From positions 2,754,691-2,818,690 of the forward strand of contig NZ_LT635801.1 in the NCBI RefSeq assembly GCF_900128495.1: DNA of 64,000 bases, given 5' to 3'. The translations under genes and the position numbers were made by a program. The stretch comes from Bacteroides ilei. Its GTDB lineage: Bacteria; Bacteroidota; Bacteroidia; Bacteroidales; Bacteroidaceae. Shown in pieces: positions 1 through 8,566 of the stretch. Within the stretch, counting starts at the first letter, position 1. Every line of letters starts with the position of its first letter. Below the pieces are notes generated by a model, which did no database searches, was not told where the DNA came from, and saw only the letters and a program-made list of their open reading frames with translations.

Positions 1-663
1 ACCTATCTTTTTCTTCGACAATCCGGAAGATTCTCCTTCCACCCTCAGATGTTTCCATCTTACCCCGTCAGCCAACTGCCTGCTTAACCATCGGCCGATC
101 CAGACAAGCAGCAATGCTGCCACGACAGCCACACCGGCAAACCACCCGATAGCCCTCAAGCCATAAGGCACAACAACCATGGCAGCTACAAGCGGACCTA
201 CAGCATTACCCCCCTCACCCCCTACCTGAAAAACAGACTGGGCAAACCCCTTACGACGCCAAGATGCCATCCGGGCTACCCGCGATGCACAAGGATGAAA
301 AACGGAAGACCCCAAACCGATAATCGCAACTGCCAGCAGAATGAACGAAAACCGGCCGGCAAAAGAAAGCAGCAACAATCCGGCAAACGTAAGACACATT
401 CCGAACACCAATGAATAAGGACGGGGATGACGGTCGGTATACGACCCTACAAAAGGCTGGAACAAAGAGGTAGCCAACTGAAAGACCAGCGTTATGATTC
501 CTATCTGGACAAAAGAAAAGCCGAATTTCTCCTTGATCAAAGGATAGCTGGCCGGAATGACAGACTGTATCATATCATTCAACAAATGTGTCAGCGTAAT
601 GACAATCAGAACCTCATAAACGGTTCTTCTTGCCGTAAACCTTTTTTGACTGTGTGCTTTCAT
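1..663 (-). CDS. MFS transporter, Fsr (fosmidomycin-resistance) type, cut by window edge
   Basis: This is the first 221 codons of a membrane exporter; the C-terminal half lies beyond position 1. The frame is open from an ATG at 661-663 to the edge. After a short basic N-terminus (MKAHSQKRF) come hydrophobic helices with the early-loop pattern LTHLLNDMIQS, the MFS loop 2-3 signature GSYTDRHPRP, and GLGSSVFHPCASRVAR, which is typical of the Fsr subgroup of drug-efflux MFS proteins. Members export small toxic compounds such as fosmidomycin, but the substrate here cannot be read from sequence. It points the same way as the efflux operon at 860-4842, separated from it by a terminator-like hairpin, so it is probably a separate unit. 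Confidence 0.85.
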   Translation of the reverse strand, partial: MKAHSQKRFTARRTVYEVLIVITLTHLLNDMIQSVIPASYPLIKEKFGFSFVQIGIITLVFQLATSLFQPFVGSYTDRHPRPYSLVFGMCLTFAGLLLLSFAGRFSFILLAVAIIGLGSSVFHPCASRVARMASWRRKGFAQSVFQVGGEGGNAVGPLVAAMVVVPYGLRAIGWFAGVAVVAALLLVWIGRWLSRQLADGVRWKHLRVEGESSGLSKKKIG

Positions 664-803
664 AGATTTTCATCTTACACGTACCGAACAGCTACTTGAT
701 CCAAGTAACGATAAGTAAATATAAACAAAAATCCACAGATTTCCAAAGAGATAAGGCAATTAAATTCCCCAGGGTCCGACTCTCCTATGGAGCATATACA
801 AAA

Positions 804-837
804 TCAGGCTTAATACCTGGTACGGTATCAAGCCTGA
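804..837 (-). terminator. Intrinsic terminator after the MFS efflux gene
   Basis: A 14-bp inverted repeat (arms TCAGGCTTRATACC, one G-T pair) with a 6-base loop is followed on the minus strand by TTTTG. It lies 23 bases past the stop of the MFS gene that ends at 860 and before the start of the next minus-strand gene. Confidence 0.7.
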
Positions 838-859
838 AAAACGATCTATACTATCTGTC

Positions 860-2458
860 TCACTTGCCTTGCTTGTCCGACAAAGACTCGGCAACTTCCT
901 TACGCAACCCTCTCCAGGTCGGCATCAGCTTCAATTCCCTCCGTATAGGCATATCATACAACAGGAACAGCAGAAGCAACAAAATACACGCATATGCAGC
1001 CCATCCATACAACTGTTTGATGCTGATTTCCATCACTCCCGACATAAAGCTCTCCATAGAGTGCTCAAAGAACGACGGATCCCGGCTCAAAGCCACACTG
1101 TCTACGGCAGCACCATACCGGGCTATGTTATCGGTTACATAATAGGAAAATCCTTGTGTATAAAGTGCGGCTCCCATCACACCTCCCATCACCATATGAA
1201 GCATATTGAACACACTGAGCCCCTGGAAAAAATGCTGGAAAGTCATAATCTCCTCCAGACAGACCATGAAGGTAGCGCTCAATACGGCATAAGAGAATCC
1301 ACGACAAACCGCAGGAAGATAAAGTTCGGAAATATGGATATCAGCCGATATCACAAAATAATATCCTAACAGATAACATATCAGTGCTATAATACCGACA
1401 ATCAGCAGGCGCAAGTAGTTGAAACGTTTGACATGCATCCACCAATAGGCAAACAAACAGCCACAAACCACCCCGATGCCGATAAACCAGTCAAGCTGTA
1501 CACTGACCAAGGCTTCGTAATGCATGACTTCTTCATAATAGATCTCTTCCAACACATGTTCCGTTGCCAGAAAACCCTCTACCAAAGTTATGAGGATAAG
1601 TATGGGGAACAAATGACGGTATGTCCACATCTTGGGCTCTATATAGGGATGACGGATAGAAAACATACGCCCGAGACAGATAACCAGTGTAGCTACAATG
1701 GCCACAGCCAACTGGCACATGACCGGACTGTTCCACCAGTCATAGAAATCAGCGTAATCGAAAAAATACGCCAGCTCCAGCAATAAGGCAGCCCACAGAA
1801 CCGCCCCCAGCCAGTCAATCCCGAACAGAGGGAATTTCTTCATCATCCGGAAATGCCGGGTACAGGTAAACAGGATTATCAGTTCTACCATCATTACACC
1901 GGCTATACACCAATGCATATAGCTCCAATGATAATAATACATCAGGTAAGTAGCCAGCAGGTCGGACAGCTGCATACTACCCAGAATCACAATGTGAAGC
2001 AAAGGGAAAAAGACCGTAAAATCACGCTTGGGAGTCATCCAAAGCTGGATGTTTGACATTGCCTCAAACGTACCCTGAATCTTGCATATCCCTTCCACAA
2101 AACAAACTGCCCATAACAACGGCAGGAAAGTGATGTGAGGTGCCAACAGGTTACACACCATCACCCCCGATGCGGCCGCAATCATTAACGTCTTGTTTGT
2201 AAACCGGAACTTCATGCGGAACAGCAAAGGAAAATAAATAGCCATTCCGGCCAGATTCGAATACAGACACATCAACAGATCTTCACGCATCAGGGAAGTC
2301 TCGCCCACCATCTGGTTGACTGTACCCAGATACAAACCGCCGGAAAACTGGAAGGTGAAGGCAAAAAGCACATAAATCCAAGGACGAATCTTTTCCGGTA
2401 CAAAACTTCGAAACATAGGCATGGAAAAAGGCATGCCTAATCCACCTGGTCCTCCCAT
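860..2458 (-). CDS. MFS transporter, DHA2/EmrB-like, pump of a tripartite efflux system
   Basis: An inner-membrane protein of about 532 residues made of 12 to 14 hydrophobic helices, third gene of a TolC-adaptor-pump operon. The most upstream in-frame start would be a TTG at 2464 overlapping the previous stop; I chose the ATG at 2458, two bases after that stop, giving MGGPGGLGMPFSMP. The family (DHA2, EmrB/QacA) uses the proton gradient to expel hydrophobic toxins through an EmrA-type adaptor and an outer-membrane channel. Sequence motifs are divergent, so the assignment rests on length, hydrophobicity and the neighbouring EmrA-like adaptor. The substrate is unknown. A terminator hairpin follows at 804-837. 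Confidence 0.8.
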   Translation of the reverse strand: MGGPGGLGMPFSMPMFRSFVPEKIRPWIYVLFAFTFQFSGGLYLGTVNQMVGETSLMREDLLMCLYSNLAGMAIYFPLLFRMKFRFTNKTLMIAAASGVMVCNLLAPHITFLPLLWAVCFVEGICKIQGTFEAMSNIQLWMTPKRDFTVFFPLLHIVILGSMQLSDLLATYLMYYYHWSYMHWCIAGVMMVELIILFTCTRHFRMMKKFPLFGIDWLGAVLWAALLLELAYFFDYADFYDWWNSPVMCQLAVAIVATLVICLGRMFSIRHPYIEPKMWTYRHLFPILILITLVEGFLATEHVLEEIYYEEVMHYEALVSVQLDWFIGIGVVCGCLFAYWWMHVKRFNYLRLLIVGIIALICYLLGYYFVISADIHISELYLPAVCRGFSYAVLSATFMVCLEEIMTFQHFFQGLSVFNMLHMVMGGVMGAALYTQGFSYYVTDNIARYGAAVDSVALSRDPSFFEHSMESFMSGVMEISIKQLYGWAAYACILLLLLFLLYDMPIRRELKLMPTWRGLRKEVAESLSDKQGK

Positions 2459-2460
2459 AA

Positions 2461-3495
2461 TCAATATCTGACTTTACATTCTACATTAAATCCGGCACGA
2501 AGCAGCTTCAGATCTTCCTTATCATTTCCTGTCAGGCTGATACGTACAGGTACCCTCTGTTCTGTCTTCACGAAATTACCGGTGGCGTTGTCTTGCGGAA
2601 TCATGGAGAACGAGGCTCCGGTGGCATCCGAAATAGATTCGACGATTCCCGTATAGGTTACACCCGGCACAGCATCGGCTGTGAAAGTGACCTTGGCACC
2701 TTCCTTGATATGCGGAAGCTGAGTCTCACGGTAATTGGCAATGACCCACAGATCACTTCCGTCTACAATATTCAGCATCGTCTGGCCAGGCTGTACCAAC
2801 TGGCCTTCATGTATATCCTTACGTCCGGTAACTCCGTCGCACGGGGCTACAATCACTGTATATGAAAGATTCAGACGAGCCAGATCAACGGCAGCCTGAG
2901 CCAGACGTACCCCCGCCTCGTTCTGTCCCAAACGGTGCGTCTGTTCACTTTTCACCAGCGAAGTTGAATGTCTAGCCCGGGAAACCTGTTCAAAACGGGC
3001 TTTGGTTGCCTCATAAGCGGTAAGGACATTGTCGTACTGCTGCTTGGTAACGGCATCTTCCTGAAGCAGTTTTCTGTAACGCTTCAGTTCACGTTCCGCA
3101 TTTTCCAACTGTACCCGCACTTCGGCAATGGTCGCATCGTTCACGGTCAGATTATTCTGCGTAGTAGCGATTCCGGCCTCCGTCGCCTGCTGTCCGGACA
3201 AAGCATTCGCCAGATCGGCTTCGGCCTGAGCCAGACGTAAGCGGAATTCGGTATCTTCAATCAGCATCAGTGTATCTCCCTTATGTACAGGTTTGTACTC
3301 TTCAAAATAAATCTTCTTGATAAAACCGGACACACGTGTATTTACCGGAGTTATATGCTGTTTCACCTGGGCATTGTCTGTATACTCCACATTACCCAAA
3401 TGAATGAAACGGGAACATACATATATGAGTCCCACTACCAGAAGAGCTATAATAACAATATTATAAGTCAGTTTCTTTACATTTCTTGTTGCCAT
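2461..3495 (-). CDS. HlyD/EmrA-family periplasmic adaptor
   Basis: A 344-residue membrane-fusion protein that links the inner-membrane MFS pump to the TolC channel. It has one N-terminal membrane helix (about residues 9-27), then the EmrA-type lipoyl segment TDNAQVKQHITPVNTRVSGF, a long alpha-helical hairpin rich in A, E and Q (about residues 85-190), and a second lipoyl half with the phrase APCDGVTGRKDIHEGQLVQPG. The C-terminal part is a beta-barrel. The stop is 2 bases from the ATG of the MFS gene, so the two are translationally close. Length and domain order match EmrA. Confidence 0.9.
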   Translation of the reverse strand: MATRNVKKLTYNIVIIALLVVGLIYVCSRFIHLGNVEYTDNAQVKQHITPVNTRVSGFIKKIYFEEYKPVHKGDTLMLIEDTEFRLRLAQAEADLANALSGQQATEAGIATTQNNLTVNDATIAEVRVQLENAERELKRYRKLLQEDAVTKQQYDNVLTAYEATKARFEQVSRARHSTSLVKSEQTHRLGQNEAGVRLAQAAVDLARLNLSYTVIVAPCDGVTGRKDIHEGQLVQPGQTMLNIVDGSDLWVIANYRETQLPHIKEGAKVTFTADAVPGVTYTGIVESISDATGASFSMIPQDNATGNFVKTEQRVPVRISLTGNDKEDLKLLRAGFNVECKVRY

Positions 3496-3531
3496 GATTT
3501 TTCAGATTTTATCGGAATGTTTTTCAGATTA

Positions 3532-4842
3532 TTATAATGTATGAGTCAGGTACTTCATCTTATAGAAATTATAGATGACATTGATACGTGCATTGACCAG
3601 CGCCAGATCGGCACTCAACTTCATGTTGCTGGCGTCCAGCATATCGGTCAGCAAGGCCATTTCATTCTTGTAACGGTTATCGGTTACAGCATAATTTTCA
3701 TTTGCCAGTTTCACACTGTTCTCCTGTGTACGCAGGTCTGTAAAAGAAGTCATAAAGTTCACATAACCAGCTTGTACGGCATTTTCCACCTGCTCCTGGG
3801 CCAGCTCATGCTGTTCCTGAGCCTTCCGGACATTCAGCCTGGCCTGTTTGACCTTCCGGTTGTTCTTGAACAGCGAAGATATGCTGTATTTCAGTCCTAC
3901 CCCGACATACCAGTAATTGAAATTATTGTCGAGTACGGGAACTTCAATCGTGATCGGACCATCCAGATGGTCGGCCGCCATCAGAGCTATCTTCGGCAAA
4001 CGTGCCGAGCGTTCCAGCTTCAGCTGCTGCTGGTTCATCTTCACCCCTAACTGGGCCTGCTGTAGTTCCAGGTTATTCCGGTATGCCAACTCCTGCCAAT
4101 CCTTTTCGGCCAAAGTCTGGATCTGCTGGTCCAGCAATGTCGTATCCGGATAGATCAGTGTATTCTTATCCAAGTGCAAAGTCGTGACCAGATGATGGTT
4201 CATAATCTTGCAGGCATCCTCAACCTTGGCCAACTGCAGTTTCAAGGTTTCTTTCTGCAGTTCATAACGTGTTATATCGTTTTTCAGTACAGTACCTTCC
4301 TCACGCCGTGCCTTCATGTTGGCTATGACCTGATCCGTCAGTTCCAGGTTCTTTCTCAATACCTGCACCTGATTTGTCAGCTTATACAGATCCAGATAAT
4401 AACCGGCAAGGAGGAAACGGATTTCCTGCCTGTTTTTCTGCCAGTCAAGTTCGGCCATCATCTGCCCCAGTTCGGCCAGACGGATACTCCCCGTAATAGC
4501 CCCGCCGGCATAAATCACCTGTTCGGCCTCAAAAGCATAATTATTACCGAAATGAGGCATATCCACTCTCATTCCGTTACTATAATCCCGGTCCCAAAGC
4601 TTGCCGTCACCCAAATAACTGGCTGACACAGAAACGTTAATATCCGGCAATCTCTGTGCTTTGGCAGCCTTTACAGCCTCATCGGCAGCCTCTTTACCTG
4701 TGCGGTAAGTCTGAATACTCTTGCTGTTTTCATCCGCAAGACGGAAAATCTCTTCTATGCCCATCACTTTAGGCTGGGCACATAAATTATGGCTGCACAG
4801 TGCTATGCAACAAAGCACTATGAGCCTCATTTTTTTGCTCAT
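3532..4842 (-). CDS. TolC-family outer-membrane efflux channel
   Basis: A 436-residue outer-membrane factor, first gene of the efflux operon. It begins with a signal peptide (MSKKMRLIVLCCIALCSHNLCAQ). Two related halves of long amphipathic coiled-coil helices follow (examples LELTDQVIANMKARREEGTV and VENAVQAGYVNFMTSFTDLR), the usual duplicated structure of TolC proteins that form trimeric export ducts. The adaptor gene begins 36 bases downstream. A Bacteroidota -7 box on this strand at 5034-5041 implies a leader of about 190 bases. No regulator gene lies next to the operon in this window. Confidence 0.9.
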   Translation of the reverse strand: MSKKMRLIVLCCIALCSHNLCAQPKVMGIEEIFRLADENSKSIQTYRTGKEAADEAVKAAKAQRLPDINVSVSASYLGDGKLWDRDYSNGMRVDMPHFGNNYAFEAEQVIYAGGAITGSIRLAELGQMMAELDWQKNRQEIRFLLAGYYLDLYKLTNQVQVLRKNLELTDQVIANMKARREEGTVLKNDITRYELQKETLKLQLAKVEDACKIMNHHLVTTLHLDKNTLIYPDTTLLDQQIQTLAEKDWQELAYRNNLELQQAQLGVKMNQQQLKLERSARLPKIALMAADHLDGPITIEVPVLDNNFNYWYVGVGLKYSISSLFKNNRKVKQARLNVRKAQEQHELAQEQVENAVQAGYVNFMTSFTDLRTQENSVKLANENYAVTDNRYKNEMALLTDMLDASNMKLSADLALVNARINVIYNFYKMKYLTHTL

Positions 4843-5146
4843 AAAAATAAGTAAATGATTGGTTTATTTCAGAATAATAATAAGAAACAGTATAGAAATA
4901 GATATAAGGAAAATCAAATTTGGAAAGCTATTCCCCACGCATGAAAATCATGAATCTTATTCTTGAAAGGAATAGTAACGTATGTCGGTTTGATGGTATT
5001 CATTTCCTTATTATTGTCTCTTGATTTCGGGTACAAAATTAAAAAACGGATAAATAAGTTGTAACCTTAGCCGTATACACATTTAAATGGATTTAACAGA
5101 TTAACAAGCTATTGAGCAAGTTTTATTAACAAAAATCCGGGCAAAT
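4843..5146 (-). promoter_or_regulatory. Leader/promoter region of the tolC-emrA-emrB-like operon
   Basis: No gene is visible in this AT-rich stretch. On the minus strand a TAATTTTG sequence at 5034-5041 fits the -7 box TAnnTTTG; no clear -33 TTG is seen at the usual distance. Between it and the tolC start at 4842 lie about 190 bases with two short palindromes (CATGA-AAA-TCATG near 4940 and GGAA-AGCTA-TTCC near 4922), which could be operator or leader structure. This is inference only. Confidence 0.4.
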
Positions 5147-5189
5147 AAAAAAAGCTGAGCATTGAATAATCAATAACTCAGCTTTTTAA
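5147..5189 (-). terminator. Terminator of the first tRNA-Leu gene
   Basis: Inverted repeat with arms AAAAAGCTGAG and CTCAGCTTTTT, directly after the tRNA 3' end on the minus strand and followed by seven T residues. Confidence 0.85.
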
Positions 5190-5190
5190 G

Positions 5191-5274
5191 TACCCAGACC
5201 CGGGGTCGAACCGGGATGGATGTTACTCCACTGGTGTTTGAGACCAGCGCGTCTACCGATTCCGCCATCTGGGC
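5191..5274 (-). tRNA. tRNA-Leu (anticodon CAA)
   Basis: An 84-base class II tRNA on the minus strand. The acceptor stem GCCCAGA pairs with TCTGGGT; the anticodon arm is CTGGT-CTCAAAC-ACCAG, giving anticodon CAA, which reads UUG. A long variable arm and T-arm GGTTCGACCC are present. CCA is not encoded. The sequence is identical to the copy at 7238-7321. It has its own promoter (5293-5323) and terminator (5147-5189). Confidence 0.95.
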
Positions 5275-5292
5275 ATTTGTTGAATTGCGTTG

Positions 5293-5323
5293 CAAAGGTA
5301 GCGCATTTTTTTGAATTTGCAAA
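5293..5323 (-). promoter_or_regulatory. Promoter of the first tRNA-Leu gene
   Basis: On the minus strand TTTG at 5320-5323, a 19-base spacer and TACCTTTG at 5293-5300 match the Bacteroidota sigma-ABfr consensus. The tRNA begins about 18 bases downstream of the -7 box. Confidence 0.8.
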
Positions 5324-5412
5324 TTTACAAACTTAAAAATCCACTGTACATCAGCCAAGCATACCTGTACATCAAAATAAACCCCGTTACATGTCAACTC
5401 AATTATTTTTTC

Positions 5413-5420
5413 TATTTTTG
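5413..5420 (+). promoter_or_regulatory. -7 box for the thioredoxin lipoprotein gene
   Basis: TATTTTTG fits TAnnTTTG, 24 bases before the ATG at 5445. No convincing -33 box is seen, so this is a partial promoter call. Confidence 0.5.
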
Positions 5421-5444
5421 TAACCGAACCAACATATAATTAGC

Positions 5445-6443
5445 ATGAAAACAGATATCCGACTCTTATTCTTAACCGGAGGCCTGGCTGCAGCAATTGC
5501 GTCATGCTCTTCTCCCAAGGCCGAAGGCTACCAGATTGAAGGAAAAATTACCGATGTACCTTCTGGAACAATCTACCTTAAGTGCTACCAGAACGGACAA
5601 TTCAACACAATCGACTCGACAACCATCACTGACGGAAACTTCGTATTCAAGGGACAAAGCAAAGAACCGCTTGTATACGGACTGACTACGATAGAAAAAA
5701 GCCGCCGCCCGCTGACATTCCTGATAGGTAACGAGACGGTGCAGGCCACCCTGAACGAATCAGAAAAAAGCATTGAAATAACAGGCTCCACATTCAACGA
5801 CACGTATGCAAGGAATGAACAGGTTGCCGATTTCAACACAATCGACAGCCTCATCAGCAAAGATCCTGCATCACCCGCCAACGCTTACCTGTTTGCACGT
5901 AACTGCGCTCCTCAGATGGATTACACACAGGTAAACGAATACCGTCAGAAATTCGCGGCATCACTGAACGGCACCGAATACATCAATCAGATCGACACCT
6001 TACTCAGTCAACTGAAAAATCTGCAGGTAGGAGCTGTAGCCCCTGATTTCACTTTGCCCGATACCGAAGGGAATCCTGTACAGTTGTCTTCATTAAGAGG
6101 AAATTATGTATTGATTGACTTCTGGGCTTCATGGTGCCCCGACTGCCGTAAGGAAAATCCGAATGTCGTAGCGGCATACAATACATTTAAAGATGAAAAA
6201 TTCAAAATCCTGGGTGTATCACTGGATACCAAGAAAGAACCGTGGATCAACGCCATCGAAAAAGATAATCTTACCTGGATGCATGTAAGCGACTTGAAAG
6301 GATGGGATTCGGACATTGCCCGTCTATATGTCATCAAATGGATTCCGCGCAATTACCTGCTTGACCCCGACGGTGTCATTCTGACATCAGGTCTTGAAGG
6401 AGAAGCACTGACCCAGAAACTACAGGAAATATTCAAGAAATAA
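5445..6443 (+). CDS. TlpA-type thioredoxin lipoprotein with N-terminal DUF4369
   Basis: A 332-residue periplasm-facing thiol-disulfide protein. The start gives a lipoprotein signal with lipobox Ala-Ile-Ala-Ser-Cys near residue 20. An N-terminal DUF4369-type beta-rich domain (about residues 27-120) is followed by a helical linker and a C-terminal TlpA/ResA-like thioredoxin fold. The active site WCPDC has its cysteines at residues 231 and 234, inside the phrase DFWASWCPDCRKENP, so the redox centre is intact. Such proteins reduce or isomerise disulfides in envelope proteins; the partner is unknown. Compare the gene at 13317-14462, which has the same layout but no CXXC. A shared hairpin terminator follows. 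Confidence 0.9.
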   Translation: MKTDIRLLFLTGGLAAAIASCSSPKAEGYQIEGKITDVPSGTIYLKCYQNGQFNTIDSTTITDGNFVFKGQSKEPLVYGLTTIEKSRRPLTFLIGNETVQATLNESEKSIEITGSTFNDTYARNEQVADFNTIDSLISKDPASPANAYLFARNCAPQMDYTQVNEYRQKFAASLNGTEYINQIDTLLSQLKNLQVGAVAPDFTLPDTEGNPVQLSSLRGNYVLIDFWASWCPDCRKENPNVVAAYNTFKDEKFKILGVSLDTKKEPWINAIEKDNLTWMHVSDLKGWDSDIARLYVIKWIPRNYLLDPDGVILTSGLEGEALTQKLQEIFKK

Positions 6444-6446
6444 GAC

Positions 6447-6475
6447 AAAGGCTGCAGGTCGAATCTGCAGCCTTT
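6447..6475. terminator. Bidirectional terminator between converging genes
   Basis: Perfect 11-bp stem (AAAGGCTGCAG / CTGCAGCCTTT) with a 7-base loop between the thioredoxin lipoprotein (+) and the cupin gene (-). Confidence 0.85.
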
Positions 6476-6491
6476 ACTTTTTCTTATCATA

Positions 6492-6941
6492 TTACCATTT
6501 TACAGGTTCATCCAGAATATTGCCATCCATGGCATCTTCCGCAGTAAATGTGTTACTCTTATATTGTACACATAACATAATCAGCGGTTCTGTTCCATTA
6601 TTACGTACCGAACGCTTACCTGCCGGCGAAACACGTACTACGCTACCCTCTTCCACAGGAAACACATGTCCGTCTACCTGAAACTCCCCGTTTCCTTTCA
6701 AGAAAAAATATAACTCTTCATGGTTCTTATGTGTATGCAGAAATCCGGTTTCGGTCCCCGGCTGAAATACCTGAAATGAGAACTCACTGCCGGTAGTCTG
6801 CAACGCCTGACCGACAAACACCTTTCCCGGAATCTTGATTTCAGGACCCATTTCCAATACATATTCACTGATTTCACCCAATTTACCGACATTCACGGCG
6901 CTAAAAGTTTGCGATTCGGCTATTTTCTCAATCTTTTTCAT
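6492..6941 (-). CDS. Small cupin-domain protein
   Basis: A 149-residue single-domain cupin without signal peptide, so probably cytoplasmic. The metal-binding cupin motif 1 is visible as LHTHKNHEELYFFLKGNG (two histidines and a glutamate) and motif 2 as PVEEGSVVRVSPAGKRSVRN, which has no histidine at the usual place (PxGxxxH is PAGKRSV here). The enzyme activity, if any, cannot be assigned; related proteins are dioxygenase-like or sugar-binding. It has a good promoter at 6977-7007 and a 19-bp palindrome just upstream of that, at 7021-7039, suggesting control by a dimeric repressor or activator. Confidence 0.8.
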   Translation of the reverse strand: MKKIEKIAESQTFSAVNVGKLGEISEYVLEMGPEIKIPGKVFVGQALQTTGSEFSFQVFQPGTETGFLHTHKNHEELYFFLKGNGEFQVDGHVFPVEEGSVVRVSPAGKRSVRNNGTEPLIMLCVQYKSNTFTAEDAMDGNILDEPVKW

Positions 6942-6976
6942 CTTACTTTCTTATTATTCGGTTAATTTATATGCTG

Positions 6977-7007
6977 CAAAATTAACCCGATGCTATGAGA
7001 GAAACAA
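6977..7007 (-). promoter_or_regulatory. Promoter of the cupin gene
   Basis: Minus-strand TTG at 7005-7007, a 20-base spacer and TAATTTTG at 6977-6984, ending 36 bases before the ATG. Confidence 0.65.
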
Positions 7008-7020
7008 GAAGTCACTTCAT

Positions 7021-7039
7021 TGTAAGTTAGTTACTTACA
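7021..7039. promoter_or_regulatory. 19-bp palindrome, candidate operator upstream of the cupin promoter
   Basis: TGTAAGT-TAGTT-ACTTACA is a perfect 7-bp dyad around a 5-base centre, 14 bases upstream of the -33 box of the cupin gene. Its half-site resembles HxlR/YodB-type operator half-sites. The rest of 7040-7192 shows no gene or clear element. Confidence 0.5.
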
Positions 7040-7192
7040 GGAAACCATTATTGAAAATGAGGGCTTTTCCGGGAATAAGATTAACGCATATTAACTGTTG
7101 TTCCACTCAGAGAAGAAACATCCGGAAGGGAAGATTGCAAAACTTATTTTTACGTCAATCCGTTAATTTCTGCCAGCAACCTGATATAAAGT

Positions 7193-7231
7193 AAAAAAGC
7201 CAAGTAATTGATTACTCAATACTTAGCTTTT
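7193..7231 (-). terminator. Terminator of the second tRNA-Leu gene
   Basis: Inverted repeat with arms AAAAGCCAAGTA and TACTTAGCTTTT (one G-T pair) after the tRNA 3' end on the minus strand, followed by T residues. Confidence 0.75.
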
Positions 7232-7237
7232 ACCCTG

Positions 7238-7321
7238 TACCCAGACCCGGGGTCGAACCGGGATGGATGTTACTCCACTGGTGTTTGAGACCAGCGCGTC
7301 TACCGATTCCGCCATCTGGGC
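7238..7321 (-). tRNA. tRNA-Leu (anticodon CAA), second copy
   Basis: Identical over all 84 bases to the copy at 5191-5274. The upstream flank is also closely similar (TTGAATTGCGYTGCAAAGRTAGCGCA on the plus strand, given here in two parts of under 20 bases each side of the box), so gene and promoter were duplicated together. CCA is not encoded. Confidence 0.95.
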
Positions 7322-7339
7322 ATTTGTTGAATTGCGCTG

Positions 7340-7369
7340 CAAAGATAGCGCAATTTTTTGAATCCGCAA
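7340..7369 (-). promoter_or_regulatory. Promoter of the second tRNA-Leu gene
   Basis: Minus-strand TTG at 7367-7369, a 19-base spacer and TATCTTTG at 7340-7347. Confidence 0.8.
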
Positions 7370-7485
7370 GCATTTTACACAAAAAAACAGGAAAAAATTT
7401 CATCTAACACTATTTAAAGGGCTTTAAGAGGCATTTTTGAAAATAAAGGCTATATTAGCGCAAACTTTAAAGTTATCCCAACACC

Positions 7486-8526
7486 ATGAACAACAACTAT
7501 TATTGTATCATTATGGCTGGAGGAATGGGAAAACGGTTCTGGCCTTACAGCAGGAAAGCGCTTCCCAAACAATTCCTCGATTTTCTCGGAACAGGACAGA
7601 CGCTTCTCGAGCAGACTTTTGACAGATACAAGTATATTGTTCCACCCGAAAACATCTTCATTTCTACACACTCCGACTATAAAGATATCGTACTGCAACA
7701 GATTCCGGAAACAGACGAAAGTCATCTCATCGTCGAAAACGAAAGAAGGAACACGGCTCCTGCCATTGCATACGCTACACATATCATCCAGGAAATAAAC
7801 CCTGACGCAACCATTGTCATCACTCCATGCGACCAGCTTATCCTGAAATACGAAGAATTCAAACACGATATACTGAAAGGACTTGAGTTCGCTTCAAGAA
7901 ACGATAAACTGATTACCTTAGGCATCAAACCCAACCGGCCCGAGACCGGATATGGATACATCCAGATAGACGACGAAAAAGAAGAGGATTTCCATAAAGT
8001 AAAGACATTCATCGAAAAACCGGCTCTGGAGTTTGCCGAAATATTCGTACAGAGCAATGAATTCTACTGGAACTCCGGGATATTCATATGGAACGTACAA
8101 GCCATACAGAAAGCCTTCCATACACTGATGCCCGACGTATGTCCCCGTTTTGAATGTGACCATCCGGACTTCTCTTCCTGTCCGAATATCTCCATCGACT
8201 ACAGCATTATGGAAAAGGCGGATAACGTATATGTGGAAATCTGTAATTTCGGATGGGCGGACCTGGGAACATGGAAAGCGCTCTATGAGGCTTCCCCGAA
8301 AGACAAAAACCGGAACGTAATTATACACAGCAATACCATTCTTGAAAACTGCAAAAACAATGTTATCATCATACCCGAAGGGAAAATAGCCGTCATACAG
8401 GATCTGGACGGATATCTGGTCGCCGCACACGACAAGGCTCTCCTTATCTGTAAAAAAGACGATCAGAATGCCATCCGCAAGTTTGTAAATGATGTGGAAA
8501 TGGAATTCGGCGAAAAATATTCATAA
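7486..8526 (+). CDS. manC: Mannose-1-phosphate guanylyltransferase
   Basis: A 346-residue cytoplasmic nucleotidyltransferase that makes GDP-mannose from GTP and mannose 1-phosphate, feeding GDP-mannose/GDP-fucose and surface-glycan synthesis. The N-terminal signature AGGMGKRFWPYSRKALPKQF is the pyrophosphorylase motif of the GMP family; ENERRNTAPA, PCDQLI, FIEKP and FGWADLGTWKALYE are further family motifs for nucleotide and sugar binding. The length fits the single-domain GMP type, without the C-terminal isomerase (cupin) domain of two-domain ManC/AlgA proteins. It stands alone, transcribed away from the second tRNA-Leu gene. Confidence 0.93.
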   Translation: MNNNYYCIIMAGGMGKRFWPYSRKALPKQFLDFLGTGQTLLEQTFDRYKYIVPPENIFISTHSDYKDIVLQQIPETDESHLIVENERRNTAPAIAYATHIIQEINPDATIVITPCDQLILKYEEFKHDILKGLEFASRNDKLITLGIKPNRPETGYGYIQIDDEKEEDFHKVKTFIEKPALEFAEIFVQSNEFYWNSGIFIWNVQAIQKAFHTLMPDVCPRFECDHPDFSSCPNISIDYSIMEKADNVYVEICNFGWADLGTWKALYEASPKDKNRNVIIHSNTILENCKNNVIIIPEGKIAVIQDLDGYLVAAHDKALLICKKDDQNAIRKFVNDVEMEFGEKYS

Positions 8527-8566
8527 AACAAATTTCCGACTATATTATAGCTATATATGAAATCAG

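Noticed and set aside
5170..5397. A 75-codon minus-strand frame over the tRNA-Leu gene
   Set aside because: It is the tRNA and its promoter read as protein.
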